A stretch of DNA of 64,000 bases from Nautilus pompilius (taxonomy: Eukaryota > Mollusca > Cephalopoda > Nautilida > Nautilidae). The notes beneath the pieces were generated by a model. The model was not told where the DNA came from. It searched no databases and was given only the letters and a program-made list of their open reading frames with translations. Shown here one piece after another: positions 28,339-40,950 of this stretch (its first letter is position 1; each line of letters begins with the position of its first letter). Position numbers and translations under genes: made by a program. Where the stretch lies: assembly GCA_018389105.1 (NCBI GenBank), contig JACATO010000986.1, forward strand, positions 1 to 64,000, read 5' to 3'.

Positions 28339-30205
28339 GAACTTTACTTGATATTTACTAACGGTGGCTGTGAGAGGTGAACGTTACTCGAAATTTACTA
28401 ACGGTGGCTGTGAGAGGTGAACGTTACTCGAAATTTACTAACGGTGGCTGTGAGAGGTGAACGTTACTTGATATTTACTAACGGTGGCTTCTAGAGGTGA
28501 ACTTTACTTGATATTTACTAACGGTGGCTGTGAGAGGTGAACGTTACTCGAAATTTACTAACGGTGGCTGTGAGAGGTGAACTTTACTTGATATTTACTA
28601 ACGGTGGCTGTGAGAGTGAACGTTGCTAGAAATTTACTAACGGTGGCTTCTAGAGGTGAACTTTACTTGATATCTACTAACGGTGGCTGTGAGAGGTGAA
28701 CTTTACTTGATATTTACTAACGGTGGCTGTGAGAGGTGAACGTTACTCGAAATTTACTAACGGTGGCTGTGAGAGGTGAACTTTACTTGATATTTACTAA
28801 CGGTGGCTGTGAGAGGTGAACGTTACTTGATATTTACTAACGGTGGCTTCTAGAGGTGAACTTTACTTGATATTTACTAACGGTGGCTGTGAGAGGTGAA
28901 CGTTACTCGAAATTTACTAACGGTGGCTGTGAGAGGTGAACTTTACTTGATATTTACTAACGGTGGCTGTGAGAGGTGAACGTTACTTGATATTTACTAA
29001 CGGTGGCTGTGAGAGTGAACGTTGCTAGAAATTTACTAACGGTGGCTTCTAGAGGTGAACTTTACTTGATATCTACTAACGGTGGCTGTGAGAGGTGAAC
29101 TTTACTTGATATTTACTAACGGTGGCTGTGAGAGGTGAACGTTACTCGAAATTTACTAACGGTGGCTGTGAGAGGTGAACTTTACTTGATATTTACTAAC
29201 GGTGGCTGTGAGAGGTGAACGTTACTCGAAATTTACTAACGGTGGCTGTGAGAGGTGAACTTTACTTGTATTTACTAACGGTGGCTGTGAGAGGTGAACT
29301 TTACTTGATATTTACTAACGGTGGCTGTGAGAGGTGAACGTTACTCGAAATTTACTAACGGTGGCTGTGAGAGGTGAACGTTACTTGATATTTACTAACG
29401 GTGGCTTCTAGAGGTGAACTTTACTTGATATTTACTAACGGTGGCTGTGAGAGGTGAACGTTACTCGAAATTTACTAACGGTGGCTGTGAGAGGTGAACG
29501 TTACTTGATATTTACTAACGGTGGCTTCTAGAGGTGAACGTTACTTGATATTTACTAACGGTGGCTGTGAGAGGTGAACGTTACTCGAAATTACTAACGG
29601 TGGCTGTGAGAGGTGAACTTTACTTGATATTTACTAACGGTGGCTGTGAGAGGTGAACGTTACTTGATATTTACTAACGGTGGCTTCTAGAGGTGAACGT
29701 TACTTGATATTTACTAACGGTGGCTTCTAGAGGTGAACTTTACTTGATATTTACTAACGGTGGCTGTGAGAGGTGAACGTTACTCGAAATTTACTAACGG
29801 TGGCTGTGAGAGGTGAACTTTATTTGATATTTACTAACGGTGGCTGTGAGAGGTGAACGTTACTTGATATTTACTAACGGTGGCTGTGAGAGTGAACGTT
29901 GCTAGAAATTTACTAACGGTGGCTCTAGAGGTGAACTTTACTTGATATCTACTAACGGTGGCTGTGAGAGGTGAACTTTACTCGAAATTTACTAACGGTG
30001 GCTGTGAGAGGTGAACTTTACTTGATATTTACTAACGGTGGCTGTGAGAGGTGAACGTTACTCGAAATTTACTAACGGTGGCTGTGAGAGGTGAACTTTA
30101 CTTGTATTTACTAACGGTGGCTGTGAGAGGTGAACCTTACTTGATATTTACTAACGGTGGCTTCTAGAGGTGAACTTGACTTGATATTTACTAAGAGTAG
30201 CTTTA
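28339..30205. repeat. 40-bp minisatellite array B (about 46 copies)
   Basis: A 1.87-kb array of a 40-bp unit beginning GAACTTTACTTGATATTTAC and ending TAACGGTGGCTGTGAGAGGT. Three main unit types alternate in blocks: GTTACTCGAAATTTAC, TTTACTTGATATTTAC, and a form with GGCTTCTAGAGG. This implies higher-order duplication. A few units are 1-2 bases shorter. The units past about 30.17 kb decay gradually (to about 30.29 kb), as expected at the edge of an array evolving by unequal exchange. There are no unique spacers, so it is not a CRISPR array. Confidence 0.98.
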
Positions 30206-31718
30206 AAAGATTAACTTTCCATGAAATAGACTGCTATGTAATCATAAAAGTAGACTTATGCGATATTTATTCAAATGTTGGAAGTGTTTTTTTTATCATA
30301 TCTAGAACGCTCTTTAGTGGTAATATGCAAATACAAGTCATTTTTTCTTGTTACGATTGCAGGTTTGTGGGAAAAATTAATTCATCTTCACCACTATTTT
30401 GCAAAAAAACTGATCGATATCTGAATTCTTAGGAACTGATAGCACGTTTCGATGATGCACGATTTCTGAACTCACCCATTTTGCTATTACAGACTTTAAA
30501 ATGGCGTGATTTATTGATAATTTTCGGAACCTTTTACAATTTTCATGTTTAATCTTTAAATTCACCCGTAGTTAAGCGAATACTTGAGCAGCTCTTTTTT
30601 TGTCTTCGATGTTGGGAGCAAGCGGTGGCCGAGAAAATCACCGTACGAACAATTTAGCCGATCGTATTTGTTGAGGGGGCGGGACTTCTTTCTCATTTGC
30701 ATCTGATGTCAAGGAATATTCATTTCTGAAAAATATATACATATAAATAAATATCACTGACAACACATGCAATGAAATCAGCCAGGATAGTCGTAAAGAA
30801 TACACGCAAGCAAAAAGGTTAATCTATTTTTATTATCATATTTTAAAAAAAAAGAAATTGTAAGAGAACCTTCTGGAATTGGAAAGAGAAGGAATATTGT
30901 AGATGACGTTTCTCAGCCTTCAGACGTGCACGTGATTCATTCGCTGTGGTGGAATAGAGTCAGAGAGAAAGAAAAAAATATATATATATATATGTACAAA
31001 CTTTTTGTGACATTGCATTCGAATAAGTGTCATCTTGAAATATAAAAAAGAAAAATCATTCAAATCTTATGACTGGTTATAGAAAAAAGTACCTGCCCAA
31101 GAGGGGCTTGTCAACTTGCAAAGGTCGCTGTGAAAACGTCACAAATAATAGTTGTGGACGCACATACGTTTCTTTGACTGTATCACGGAATTGGTTTGGA
31201 ATGTCAGATTCGAGTTCTTTCCCAGAACCCAGACTTCCAATAAAATGCAGAACGTTACCCTAACCCTGCTCGAGTTTATTGGTGGAGAAGATAATTCTTT
31301 ACGGATTTCAAGCGGATGGATGTTTACGCTAGAAAGCCGACATTTTTAAAATGCTTCAACTTCCGGAAAGAGAACTCGCCTCTGGGAATCACCCAGAGTG
31401 ACGTCTGTATAAAAAAGAGATAACGGTTGGGGGGAATCAGAAGCTTCCAGACAGAGAATCATACACTGGAATGTATTTTCTGTTTCTTGTCGTTCAATTT
31501 TATTATATTGAGTTTTTTTTTTTTTTGCTTCCATTCATACGTGATAACTTTAAATCATCGCGATAATGACAGATTGGTCATTGAGATGTACGGCGAAGTA
31601 TGTACAACTGCACCTGTTTGTGGGCGTTTTCAACTCGCTAAATCAAGGATTTTCCTGATTATTTCTATTTCCAACCTTAATTATTTTCTTTTTTATAATA
31701 AATAACATATAGTTTATA
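30206..31718. other. gene-free stretch
   Basis: Begins with decayed units of array B (to about 30.29 kb). A (TA)n tract lies at about 30976-30992. Short open frames at 31069-31349 and 31427-31705 have no recognisable motif. Confidence 0.5.
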
Positions 31719-31720
31719 TA

Positions 31721-32088
31721 CAGGGCGATTGAAAAGTAACTCCCTATTGTAAAATACTTATAATTTATCCTATTATTGTAATATTTTTCTCAGTTTTTTT
31801 GTGTATGTTCCATGATGTATGGGAGAAAGTCTACTCTACCAAACCAACAACTTTGGAAGAACTTGAAGGGCGAATACGAGAAGTTATGTCTTCCATCCCA
31901 CAAGAGTTCCTTGTGAAATCAGTTGACGCGGTTCCCAGGCGGCTTGAGAAGCTGCTGGCGCCCATATCGAATTTTAAATAAAACTCCATGCTGTACACTT
32001 TCTTATCATATTCATTTCTTGTAAGAATTGTAGTTCAGAAATAAATTACAAGTATTTAATAACAGGGAGTTACTTTTCAATCACCCTG
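31721..32088. mobile_element. short Tc1/mariner-superfamily element with long inverted ends
   Basis: A 368-bp element with near-identical inverted ends of about 48 bases. The left end starts CAGGGCGATTGAAAAGTAAC and the complement of the right end starts CAGGGTGATTGAAAAGTAAC; the similarity continues through CTCCCT and AATACTT. It is flanked by TA on both sides (31719-31720 and 32089-32090), the Tc1/mariner target duplication. The interior carries only the transposase C terminus, so it is an internally deleted copy. High similarity between the two ends suggests moderate age. Confidence 0.93.
31799..31981 (+). pseudogene. mariner-type transposase C-terminal fragment
   Basis: A 60-codon open frame inside the inverted-repeat element reads DVWEKVYSTKPTTLEELEGR, then IREVMSSIPQEFL and RRLEKLL. 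This is the typical end of many mariner-like transposases, where a K-VY-T-P-T-EEL-RI segment precedes an IP-E-L and RR-R motif. No catalytic aspartates are in this piece, so it cannot be an active enzyme. The coding frame ends in a natural stop just before the right inverted repeat, the normal arrangement. The intact frame may mean the deletion was recent. Confidence 0.85.
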
Positions 32089-32090
32089 TA

Positions 32091-35000
32091 TATATATAAT
32101 GTATGTGTGTCCAATTTATGCATAAATAGTAAACTAACTATTACATTTTTATTATAGCATAATTTTACTGATCATTATTACCATTATTATTAATGCTTAA
32201 ATATTTATTTTTATTTTTAATTCTATTCAATAATCTTAAAAATAATTTTGCAAGTTTTCTTTGTTATTAAATTTAATTTAATATTTTTTATCCTTTTTAA
32301 TTTTTAACAAAGTGTTGTTTCATATATTTCTTCAAATTCTAATTTTTACTGTGTATTTGTATGTTTATTAATTGTTTACTTATTTTATGTTCCTTTTCTG
32401 GTTCATCGTCAGTTCCCAACCTGAAACCCCTTTTCTAGCTCTACTCCTTACCCTTCCGTGCCCAGTCTAATGATCCCTGCCTCGCTCCTACAAGATCCGT
32501 CTCTCTGTTCCCAAGAGGCTAATCGTTACTTGTTTTTGGAGCTAATTTCGGTCCCTTGGATGACAAGAGAATTTGCTAGCAATTACTTCACAGTAATTAA
32601 AACTACTGAACGTGTAATTAGCCGAGTAGCAGACCATCCCAACTCGTTTGGGAAATTATTAATTAAAACTCTCAAGAACCTGCTCTGGCATAAATATATA
32701 TGTACGCCACTTCGCCCTGATAGATTGCTATTCTAAAACGGTTTAGCAGATTCCACCCGTAAATGGGTATAGAATGCAATTACTTTGATTAATGACTAAT
32801 TAATTACAAATTGAACAAGCAAAAATTAAGTGAGCTTCATTTTATTATAAAGTTTGTTTAATTATTACTATTAGTAACCGGCGTAGTAAATTCCTACATA
32901 TATAATTGCAATACAACTTATAGCGTAGCATGTGAAAGCTGCTGCTGATGTACTCAGAATTATTCTATATTCGATTTTCTTTCCTTAATTTTAAATTAAT
33001 TTATATCTGACTGTATCTCCAATCTCTCTCCAGAAAATATTAAAATGCAGATTTTCAGGCATTTAAAAAAAGTACTAATGTATCACTTATTAGAGAAGAA
33101 CTGTAATATAATCTATGATTACAAAAATAATACAAAAACAAAAATCTTTCGCCAAATCTCCTGCAAATAGTTGTACTAACGTAGGAAATTTGTTAATGTA
33201 ATTCACAATTTGCACTGAAAAAGCTGTCTTTGCTTCATCTTTAACGACAAGCATAATGAAACAAAAGTCCACCTTTACGTGGAATTTACATAACATTTAC
33301 TACTGTTTTTGATCTTTAATGCCACGAAAATATGCAAAGAAGTTGATCTTTTGAAACCATTGATGATGAAGTAAAGATAACAGTTTACGACAAAAAATAT
33401 TTAAAAGATTTTCGTCGATTGGAAAGCTAGAGCAGACTAACTGTAAATAATTTACGCCATTTTGAATGTACCAATTATCAGCAAAGAGTCGAATTAAAGA
33501 GAAAGTCCAGTTTTAATTTCTGCAGTAAATTTCAAATCTGATTTTGTTTTTTAATGAAAATTGTTTATAAGGAAGGATAACTGTATACAAGATTTGAATA
33601 TTTTATATTCGTTGCTCTTTCATGGCTTTTTCATGTTTCCTCTCAGTTTATAGCATCGAAATTTATCAGTAAAATCTGCATTATATACATAGATCTGTCA
33701 TAATAAATACGGTCTGTATGTAACTCGAATAGGAGATTCTGTTCATTGAAAATAACACACTGTTGGATAATTGGACGTTTGGGGGGAATCCATGGAGATA
33801 TCTTAAAGACAGGTTTCAAGAGATTCTATAAAACAACCTTTTATATGCCCTGGATGTCCTGATCGAAATATGGTAATCTGTCTGTCAGTCATGATGTAGG
33901 GGTGCGATTTGGCCCCCATGATCGGTATTTTTTCTTATCTATGTCGATATTCATTTGTCCAAAGAAAGCAGCGTTTCTGTGGAAGATAATGCTCCAGTTC
34001 TCATCAGCTGTGCAACATGAAGGTAGAAAGAGAATAGGCCGATTGCATTTCTATCATGGTTTGGTCAGTCACCGAATATGAGCCCACACTGCGGGCTGTC
34101 GCTGATTTATCCGAGCAGAAGTGATGACTTAAACTCACTCTCCCTGATTCCCTAATATAGATTCTGCGGTAAGAATGAGCTGCAATACGCCAGATCAAGA
34201 TTGTTGATCTCGTCTACACAATGTGTTACAATATTCAGTTCCTTGAAACAAAAGAGCTGCATCCATGAGACTTTGGTCCCTCACCGTCAACCCACGACAA
34301 CCGATGCCTACCGTTTTGGGGCTCAGGCAATATGAGTCAGCCCGCCTAGAAACGCTCCTCAGTTATGCTGATGGTGGGATTCGTTGGCCGGAACACTCGC
34401 AGACGATACGAGGCTGGGTAACCAGAAAAATTCTGCCCGCTTCGAACTAACAAAACAAGATTTGTCAATTGTCAGTCGGTATTTCATAGGCGCTGATATT
34501 AGAGTTGCCTGCCTATTATTTAGATTAATTGTTAGTAAAACCCGTGTTTGCTTCATTATGCTCAAAATAATGTTAGGAAGTTAAGTCTGTTTTGAAGAAA
34601 CACCAAAATTTCTTATTGCTGAAGTGAAAATCGAGCACAACCGATTGTGTGATTTCCTTCTGTCACCTTACCGCCACCCGATCCATCCCTGGATGTGCGG
34701 TGTCTGTTTTCTCAGCGGCTGCAGAAGCCAGAGGAATAAACAACACTTTGAAATGTAGCCCACAAATCCAGAAAGTGCTTCACGATATTGGGGAAAGGTT
34801 TACTGGCCTCACTGTAGCGAAGAGCACTTCAGAGTCTGCTTTCATAACTAGTCACAGTTAATTGGGTGGAGGCGGGATACGTGTCTGTCACGTGCTTTCA
34901 TCGGTTTACACGTTCGTGTGTAAGAAGATCTGAAAGCTTCCGGATTAAAGGGTTCGCCGTCAAGCTTCAACAGTCGTTCAGCTACCGGGAGGCGTACACA

Positions 35001-35632
35001 CGAAAGAGAATCGCGCGCGGATAAATAATGGTTCGAGTATAGTTGGCAATAGGAATCGAACGCCAAAGCCGACTGGATGAACACTTGTGGGAATTCAGTA
35101 GACTATCACCGGTGATGAACCTAGACGAAAACATCCTCAGCGCCCGGTATAATTATATATGTGTCATGGCCAGCAGCTGGCGAGAAGGAAATTCGGGAAG
35201 AGGGCGAGAATATAAAAACCGGACGTTGATACTATGAATATATTTCAAGATCTGCGCACTTTAACGCCTAAATACAATTATCAGTTAACAAAGAAAAGTT
35301 TCTCTTCTTGTTAATTTTTTTTGTGTGTGTACTGAACTGGACATCGTTTTGCTGATATAAAGTTATTTAGACAGATTGTCAGTTTATATCTCGGTCAGTG
35401 ATGAACTAAACCGAGAATCTTCCGAACAGTTTTTGTTTTTCCATTAAGTCTACGTTCTCCAAGAAACATTGGACAAAGTGGTCACATTGTCAGAATTCTC
35501 ATTATGTCTTTTCTGTAAATGTTAACAAATGAACCGAGCCGTTAAAACGCAAATACAGGAAGATCGCTGTTGAAGAGAACCGATACGTTTCGGTAGATTA
35601 TCACATGCATCTTCAGTAATCGGCATCAGATA
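32091..35632. other. gene-free stretch, AT-rich
   Basis: Very AT-rich DNA at 32.1-33.7 kb with a cluster of TAATTA motifs at 32594-32806. No coding region recognised. Short open frames at 32458-32736, 33090-33296, 34004-34198, 34265-34450 and 34649-34861 have no family motif. Confidence 0.5.
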
Positions 35633-37984
35633 TGTTACCTTTGAATTCTATAGAATGCCGAATGATTTTACGAAAAGTGTTACATGTCTACCACTCCATA
35701 CATGGCCTAAGAAATTTATAGAATGCCTGATGTGGAATCGGCAATGTTTAGAAGAACAAATATTTCTACCTGTTGATTGCAAAAAGGTTGGCGGGAATGT
35801 CACAGGTTAGTAGCAAATCGGCAGTACAAGTGTATGACAGATACGGATTAGCCATTACTTTATGCTTCCGTGGCAAAGCCATGCAACCGAACCTAGTTTC
35901 ATTCAAGATGGCAGCGGAACAAGAACTTAGCCGTCTTTTTGACCGATGAATGTCACGAACGGTTGGTAAAGGAAGTGGATAATGCAACCAAAAAAAAGTG
36001 AAGGGAAGAAAATTCCTCGTGACTATTGTTGTTGTTGTTGAAGAAAGCACGTGTTGGTGGCGCAAAATAAATGTTAACTCGTATTCCCTATTAGGAAAGA
36101 GAGCGGCGCCGTTTCCTGCCACGTGACCGGGGGTGAAATGTTTGAGGTGCTATAAACAGCGCGAGATTAAGGAGCTCTCAAACAGCTAAAAGGGTGTTGC
36201 TCGTAATGAAATTGAAATTCTTTCGCACTTATATGAGCCTTAACTAATGTAGAGCCAATGGTTTTTTTTCTGAATTTAACTTCTTTTTGTTGTCAAGTTG
36301 ATGTAATAGAATTTTTTTTCAATCCCGACCAGTGGGAATATAAATTCATAATGGCGCATCAAGACAACCTTACAAAATTCGTAATTCTCAAACTTCTTGA
36401 GTCTAAACGTGCAGCAGATGTTCCTTTATATGTTCGCACTTATTAGCCTACAATCTACATTTCATTATCATAACAGCAGCGAATAATGCAAATGGAACTT
36501 TTCCAACTTTGAAGACATTCTGGCTTGAACTTAAAATCGTCTATGGTAAACCCTGCCACACCCAAACCCAGGGTAGTGTAGAGAGGGCTACCCAAGACAA
36601 TGAAAATATGTTAACAACTTGGATGCAATATCAAGGAAATGTCTACTGGGGTAAAGACCTACCTTTTGTTCAGCTGAGAAAATGAAGACTTACAGCGCAG
36701 GTATCAAGAGACTTTATGAGTCGCTATCTGGATGCGTTATCCAGATAGAGTTCAATACATCCAATTTGGGTCAAGATTTTTTTTATGAATTGACGAGGAT
36801 TAAAAACTTGAAGTAATTATGAATTCAGCGGATGGTACCTATAATACTGATGCTCGTCGATATTTCGCTGTCAAAGAACCACCGAAATCTCAAGCATCAT
36901 CTCCATACGAAATTAATTGCATTGTTCGTCGAAAGGAAAACATTGGAGGTCATAACTGCTGGGGCTGTGACAGTCGTATTTACGCTCTTCGTAACATAAA
37001 TTCTGAAGATGCTGAAAGGTATGGAACACATGTTGTATGTCCATTATGTAGTACAAAAGGATAAACTAGCAGTCAGAGAAGAGGTAAGAGATAGCCAGCC
37101 TGCTGCAACGAGCAAATAGAATGAAAAGTAGTCTGATATTAGTTACCTACAAGTAGAAGTATGATCTACAGTTCAGAGTGCCTGATCCTAAGGCTGACAA
37201 GGGCCAGAGAGATGCGCCTGATACATTAACATTGGCCATGGATGGGATAAGGCTTCTTTGGCTTTGAAACTCGAGATGGCGTCTTGAAAGAACTATATTC
37301 AAGATAGCAGTTTTCTAAGTCAAGGAAAACCTTGTTTGTTTGGAAGACATCTAAAAAGATAAAGCGCACCATTACGATCTGTTGCTACAGGGAAATCACG
37401 TGGAAAAGGTTTGTAATGTTGTAACAAATAATTACTATTTAATAAACTTGCTGTAAAGAATTCTAATTATCTCAGCCGTAAGAGCAATTTTGAACAATCC
37501 TTACTCTCTTTTTTTTCTATGTAGTCTCGAGTTCTTTAGTTTTTTCATGCTTAAGTTCTTGAAATACTGGATTTATTAAATGTTACAATTTTTAGCCTGG
37601 AAAATTTCAAGTGTAAATTGCCTCTGTCCTCCCGATAGTTTATAATAATAACCAACATTTATGGCAGTTAATGTGAAATAACAAATAAATAATACATAAT
37701 ACAGCATTTCCTTCATCTTTTAAGAATTATTGCATCGTTTTACCGGCTCTACTCGCTAGGTAAAACATGCAATAAAATATCAAATACTCTTTTACGATTT
37801 CCAACATTCCATAAGCCATTCTTAGCATTCTATAGAATTTCCATGAATTACATAAAAGCCTGGTTAAGTGTGTAGTGCCATATTCAGTTGGACTTGTTAG
37901 GTACTTTACCAAAAACCGTTCGGCATTCTATAAAAGTCCTGAGTATTCCATGGAATGCCTGGATTTGTTACTTCATCTGTAACA
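35633..37984. mobile_element. integrase-bearing element with candidate inverted ends
   Basis: A decayed retroviral-type integrase gene (36283-37064) lies between similar sequences in inverted orientation. On the left, TCTATAGAATGCCGAATG (about 35648) and TTTATAGAATGCCTG (about 35717). On the right, read on the minus strand, TTTATAGAATGCCGAACG (about 37936 downward) and TCTATAGAATGCTAAG (about 37836 downward). TGTTAC at 35633 and GTAACA ending at 37984 could be the outer tips, but no target duplication is obvious, so the exact boundaries are inference. If confirmed this is a cut-and-paste (Ginger-like) rather than an LTR element. Confidence 0.5.
36283..37064 (+). pseudogene. integrase (rve core) pseudogene, KRBA2/SCAND3-like
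   Basis: Several plus-strand frames together give an integrase related to those in KRBA2/SCAND3-like proteins. Frame 1 (about 36288-36446): QVDVIEFFFNPDQWEYKFIM then DNLTKFVILKLL and SKRAADV, holding the first catalytic Asp block. Frame 2 (about 36513-36690): TLKTFWLELKIVYGKP then QGSVERATQDNENMLTTWMQ, with the catalytic Glu in SVERA. Frame 3 (about 36700-36812): AGIKRLYESLSGC. A final frame (36819-37064) contains a Cys/His cluster (Cys34, His45, Cys47, Cys50, Cys74, Cys77), like the C-terminal zinc-binding tail of this family. The second-Asp block (SDNGREF in relatives) is eroded, and stops and frameshifts separate the pieces. Not functional. Family assignment is from remembered motif order. 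Confidence 0.82.
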
Positions 37985-40950
37985 TTTACACTTTTGATGA
38001 CACGTTAGTCATCAGGTTTTCTTTTTTTATATAATTATCATCGGTTATTTAGACATTGCACACCAAATGAAGCTGATGTAATGTATTGATGTTTCTGTCA
38101 TCACTTCGATTTTTACTTTCTCCGTAAAAGAAGAGTTCCCAGCAAGTTTTTATGCATAGTACATCTTCATCGGCCCCATTTATTAACACTTTTATACTTA
38201 ATTCATAAATAAGTATACAGGTACAGTTTAATAACTTCGACTTTGCTTAATGAACCAGCTAGTATAGTAAACGTTGTTACAAAAGAAAGATAACTAGCAA
38301 AAGTAATATTCCTCTAGATTTATAGTGGTTTCGGTTGAATTATTTGTTTGCATGGAAGTTTTTAGTATAGGGAAAACAACTCAAAACCACGAACCGATGA
38401 CGCACTTCCCTGTGTGCTTTTGCGTTTGTGTTGTTTTATTAAGTGTGAGAAGAATAAAACTATTGAAAAATTAGCATCCAGAGGTAGCAGATTAGATCTG
38501 TTTGAGGAGATAGAAGTCGAGAGATACGAGTTCTTGAACAATGAATGAAATAAACGGCTAAGAGAAAAAAATTACTTGGCATTTCAGGGGGGAGATGAAT
38601 CGCACAGTGCGCAGGGTTAATTTTATGTTCGTGATTACCGACCTCACAGTGGAATTACTCGAATTATCCAAGACTTTGTTAGCGTATAAACATTTCACTA
38701 GTCTAAAAACCCAGCAAAACTATTCAATCACTGAGGAGTAGACAATAATGCTTATTTTTATTGTCCAGGAAAGTCCCAAACTCCTACAGGCGTCGTTCTG
38801 TCCTGATGATTTCAACCAACATTTTGATTTTTTAGGTCTCGATCCTACCTAAAAATGCAGTCTGTGACATGTATCTATAACTACTTCTAATAATCTTGTC
38901 TTGCTGGAGCATTTGTGGTGACGCATGGAATCGATTAATTCCATACTTAAAACATTGCCTTTAGCTATGCATTCGTCGAACCCTTGAATAATACGGCGAA
39001 AGACCTGACAGTTATTTATTTGGTAGACCTCATTTTACGTTTGATGAAGTCGACGTATTCCGATTGTAAAGTAGATGATCCTAGTCAATGCCATCGACTA
39101 GATGCATCCACATTACTGTAGCATTCTTCTACTACCTTCTTTCTCAATGCAAAACAACTGGTAAATCCTTTTATTTTTTAAATGTAACCAAAGAAAGTAA
39201 AGTATTGCTTATTGAATTAAGCTTTCTACTAAATTTGGATTCTTTTCGTGGACGCAGTTTTTAATAATACTGACATTTTATTTGTTTGTTTTTTTATTAT
39301 TTCTCAGTATATTTTCTCCAGTTACTGTTTTACCATGTTCCTAATCAGTTTTTTTTTATTTTACCCATATATAACTATTTATGTGGTTTCCTTACTTATA
39401 TTTAATTTTCCAGTCCCCTTGTAACCAAACACGACCGTTCAAAACTAAAGTGAAAGCACCTGGGGGCGTGAGTTTGTTCATGGCGAAAGAAAGGGCTGTT
39501 AACTAACCATGTATGCTGTACCTGACTCACATAATATAAACTTCTCGAAAGAGTAGACAGACTTTTAAATCCCAAACTGATCTGCACAGGACACTCGCTT
39601 CAACACTTCCGATCTCATCTTTGCTACTTTAATGCCACGCACGGCCCCATCAGATCTCTCTTCCTGAAAAAGCGAAATAGGCTGACTTGCGATTCTGATT
39701 TCCATCAGGTGTTTTTTTGTTTGTTGCTTTGTGCTGACGGTAAATATACCCTGCTTTCCATGCATACAGTTTTCTGTCAGGAAACAAAATAAAGTTGCTA
39801 CCAGGGCGAACGAAGTAAGTTTCGGCTCAGCAGGGGGTTAATCGAGTCGAACTGTTGGTGGAATGCTACCACTGGATATCTCCACACTCAGAATCATCAA
39901 ACGTTGCCGGTCCGCGATCACCGCGAGAAGATGGTGAATATTCCCATAGGAGAAAATGACGGACAGCATTACAATCTCGGTGGCTCATCTTTATTGATGA
40001 TAATGATAATTAAGTAATAAAAAAAAAGAAAATCAAACGTCTCTTTTAAATTATTTCGTAATTTTAAAAAAAACAACAACAATTTTGTTTAAAGTCTCGT
40101 CTTCTTTCTTTAAACAAGATATCAAACGATATTTTTCCTCTGAAGAAAGAAAATTATCTTTTTATTCTTAATGAAAACAGCCGTATGAAAATCGAAATTA
40201 ATAACCAAAAAATAATATTGTTGGAAAGATGCTGAAATTGAAAATCATTAAGGAGCTCTTTAGACTTTGTCCGAACCTTTAGAGAGATGGATACCTAAGA
40301 TTTTTCCTAAAAAAGACTTTACTCTGCCGCCCTATGCAAAACGAAAACGTACACGTTTTTGCCCTCACAGTATACATCAGATTCAGGAGATCAATGAGAA
40401 GAACAAAATTTACACATAAAGAATTAATTGAAAACAAACAGCCGCGTGGAAAATAATCTGGACACGTTTTGATTCTTCGTGAAATATAGGCCTTTCGGGT
40501 ACAACAGAAATAAGCTTACATATTACGGAATTAAATTACGATTTATTCAGTTTAGAATTTGCGTGTAGGTTCTTTTGTTTCTTTTTCCTGAATAAATCCG
40601 CAAATTTAAAATATAAATATGTATGAATAGTTGCACAGAAAGAATCAACAAAAACGATTTTAATAATAAGAAAGAGAGAAAGGCCTTCATGAGGAGCCAC
40701 TGATTAGCTTCAGTGTGGTCAAGTATCGTTCATTTTTTTGTCAAGGGAGACAGACAGCCTCATTGTCTCTCCTCTCATTCTCCACTTCCTCCAAATTAAA
40801 ATGTTTATTCCTTGTTTTATCTTCTAGGTTTTATACTCTTTAAACACATTTTACGATGAGATAAAAGTGGTTTAAACAAGCTTATTCCATAGAGAGACCG
40901 GGAGCTAGTTATTTGTTACATCACCAGTAATCTCTAATTACAAGTTAAAT
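37985..40950. other. gene-free stretch
   Basis: No gene recognised. AT-rich with scattered T-runs. Short minus-strand open frames at 39402-39765 have no recognisable motif. Confidence 0.5.

Noticed and set aside
28339-30205. Array B as a CRISPR array or coding repeat
   Set aside because: No unique spacers, and the 40-bp period is not a multiple of three, so no frame stays open.
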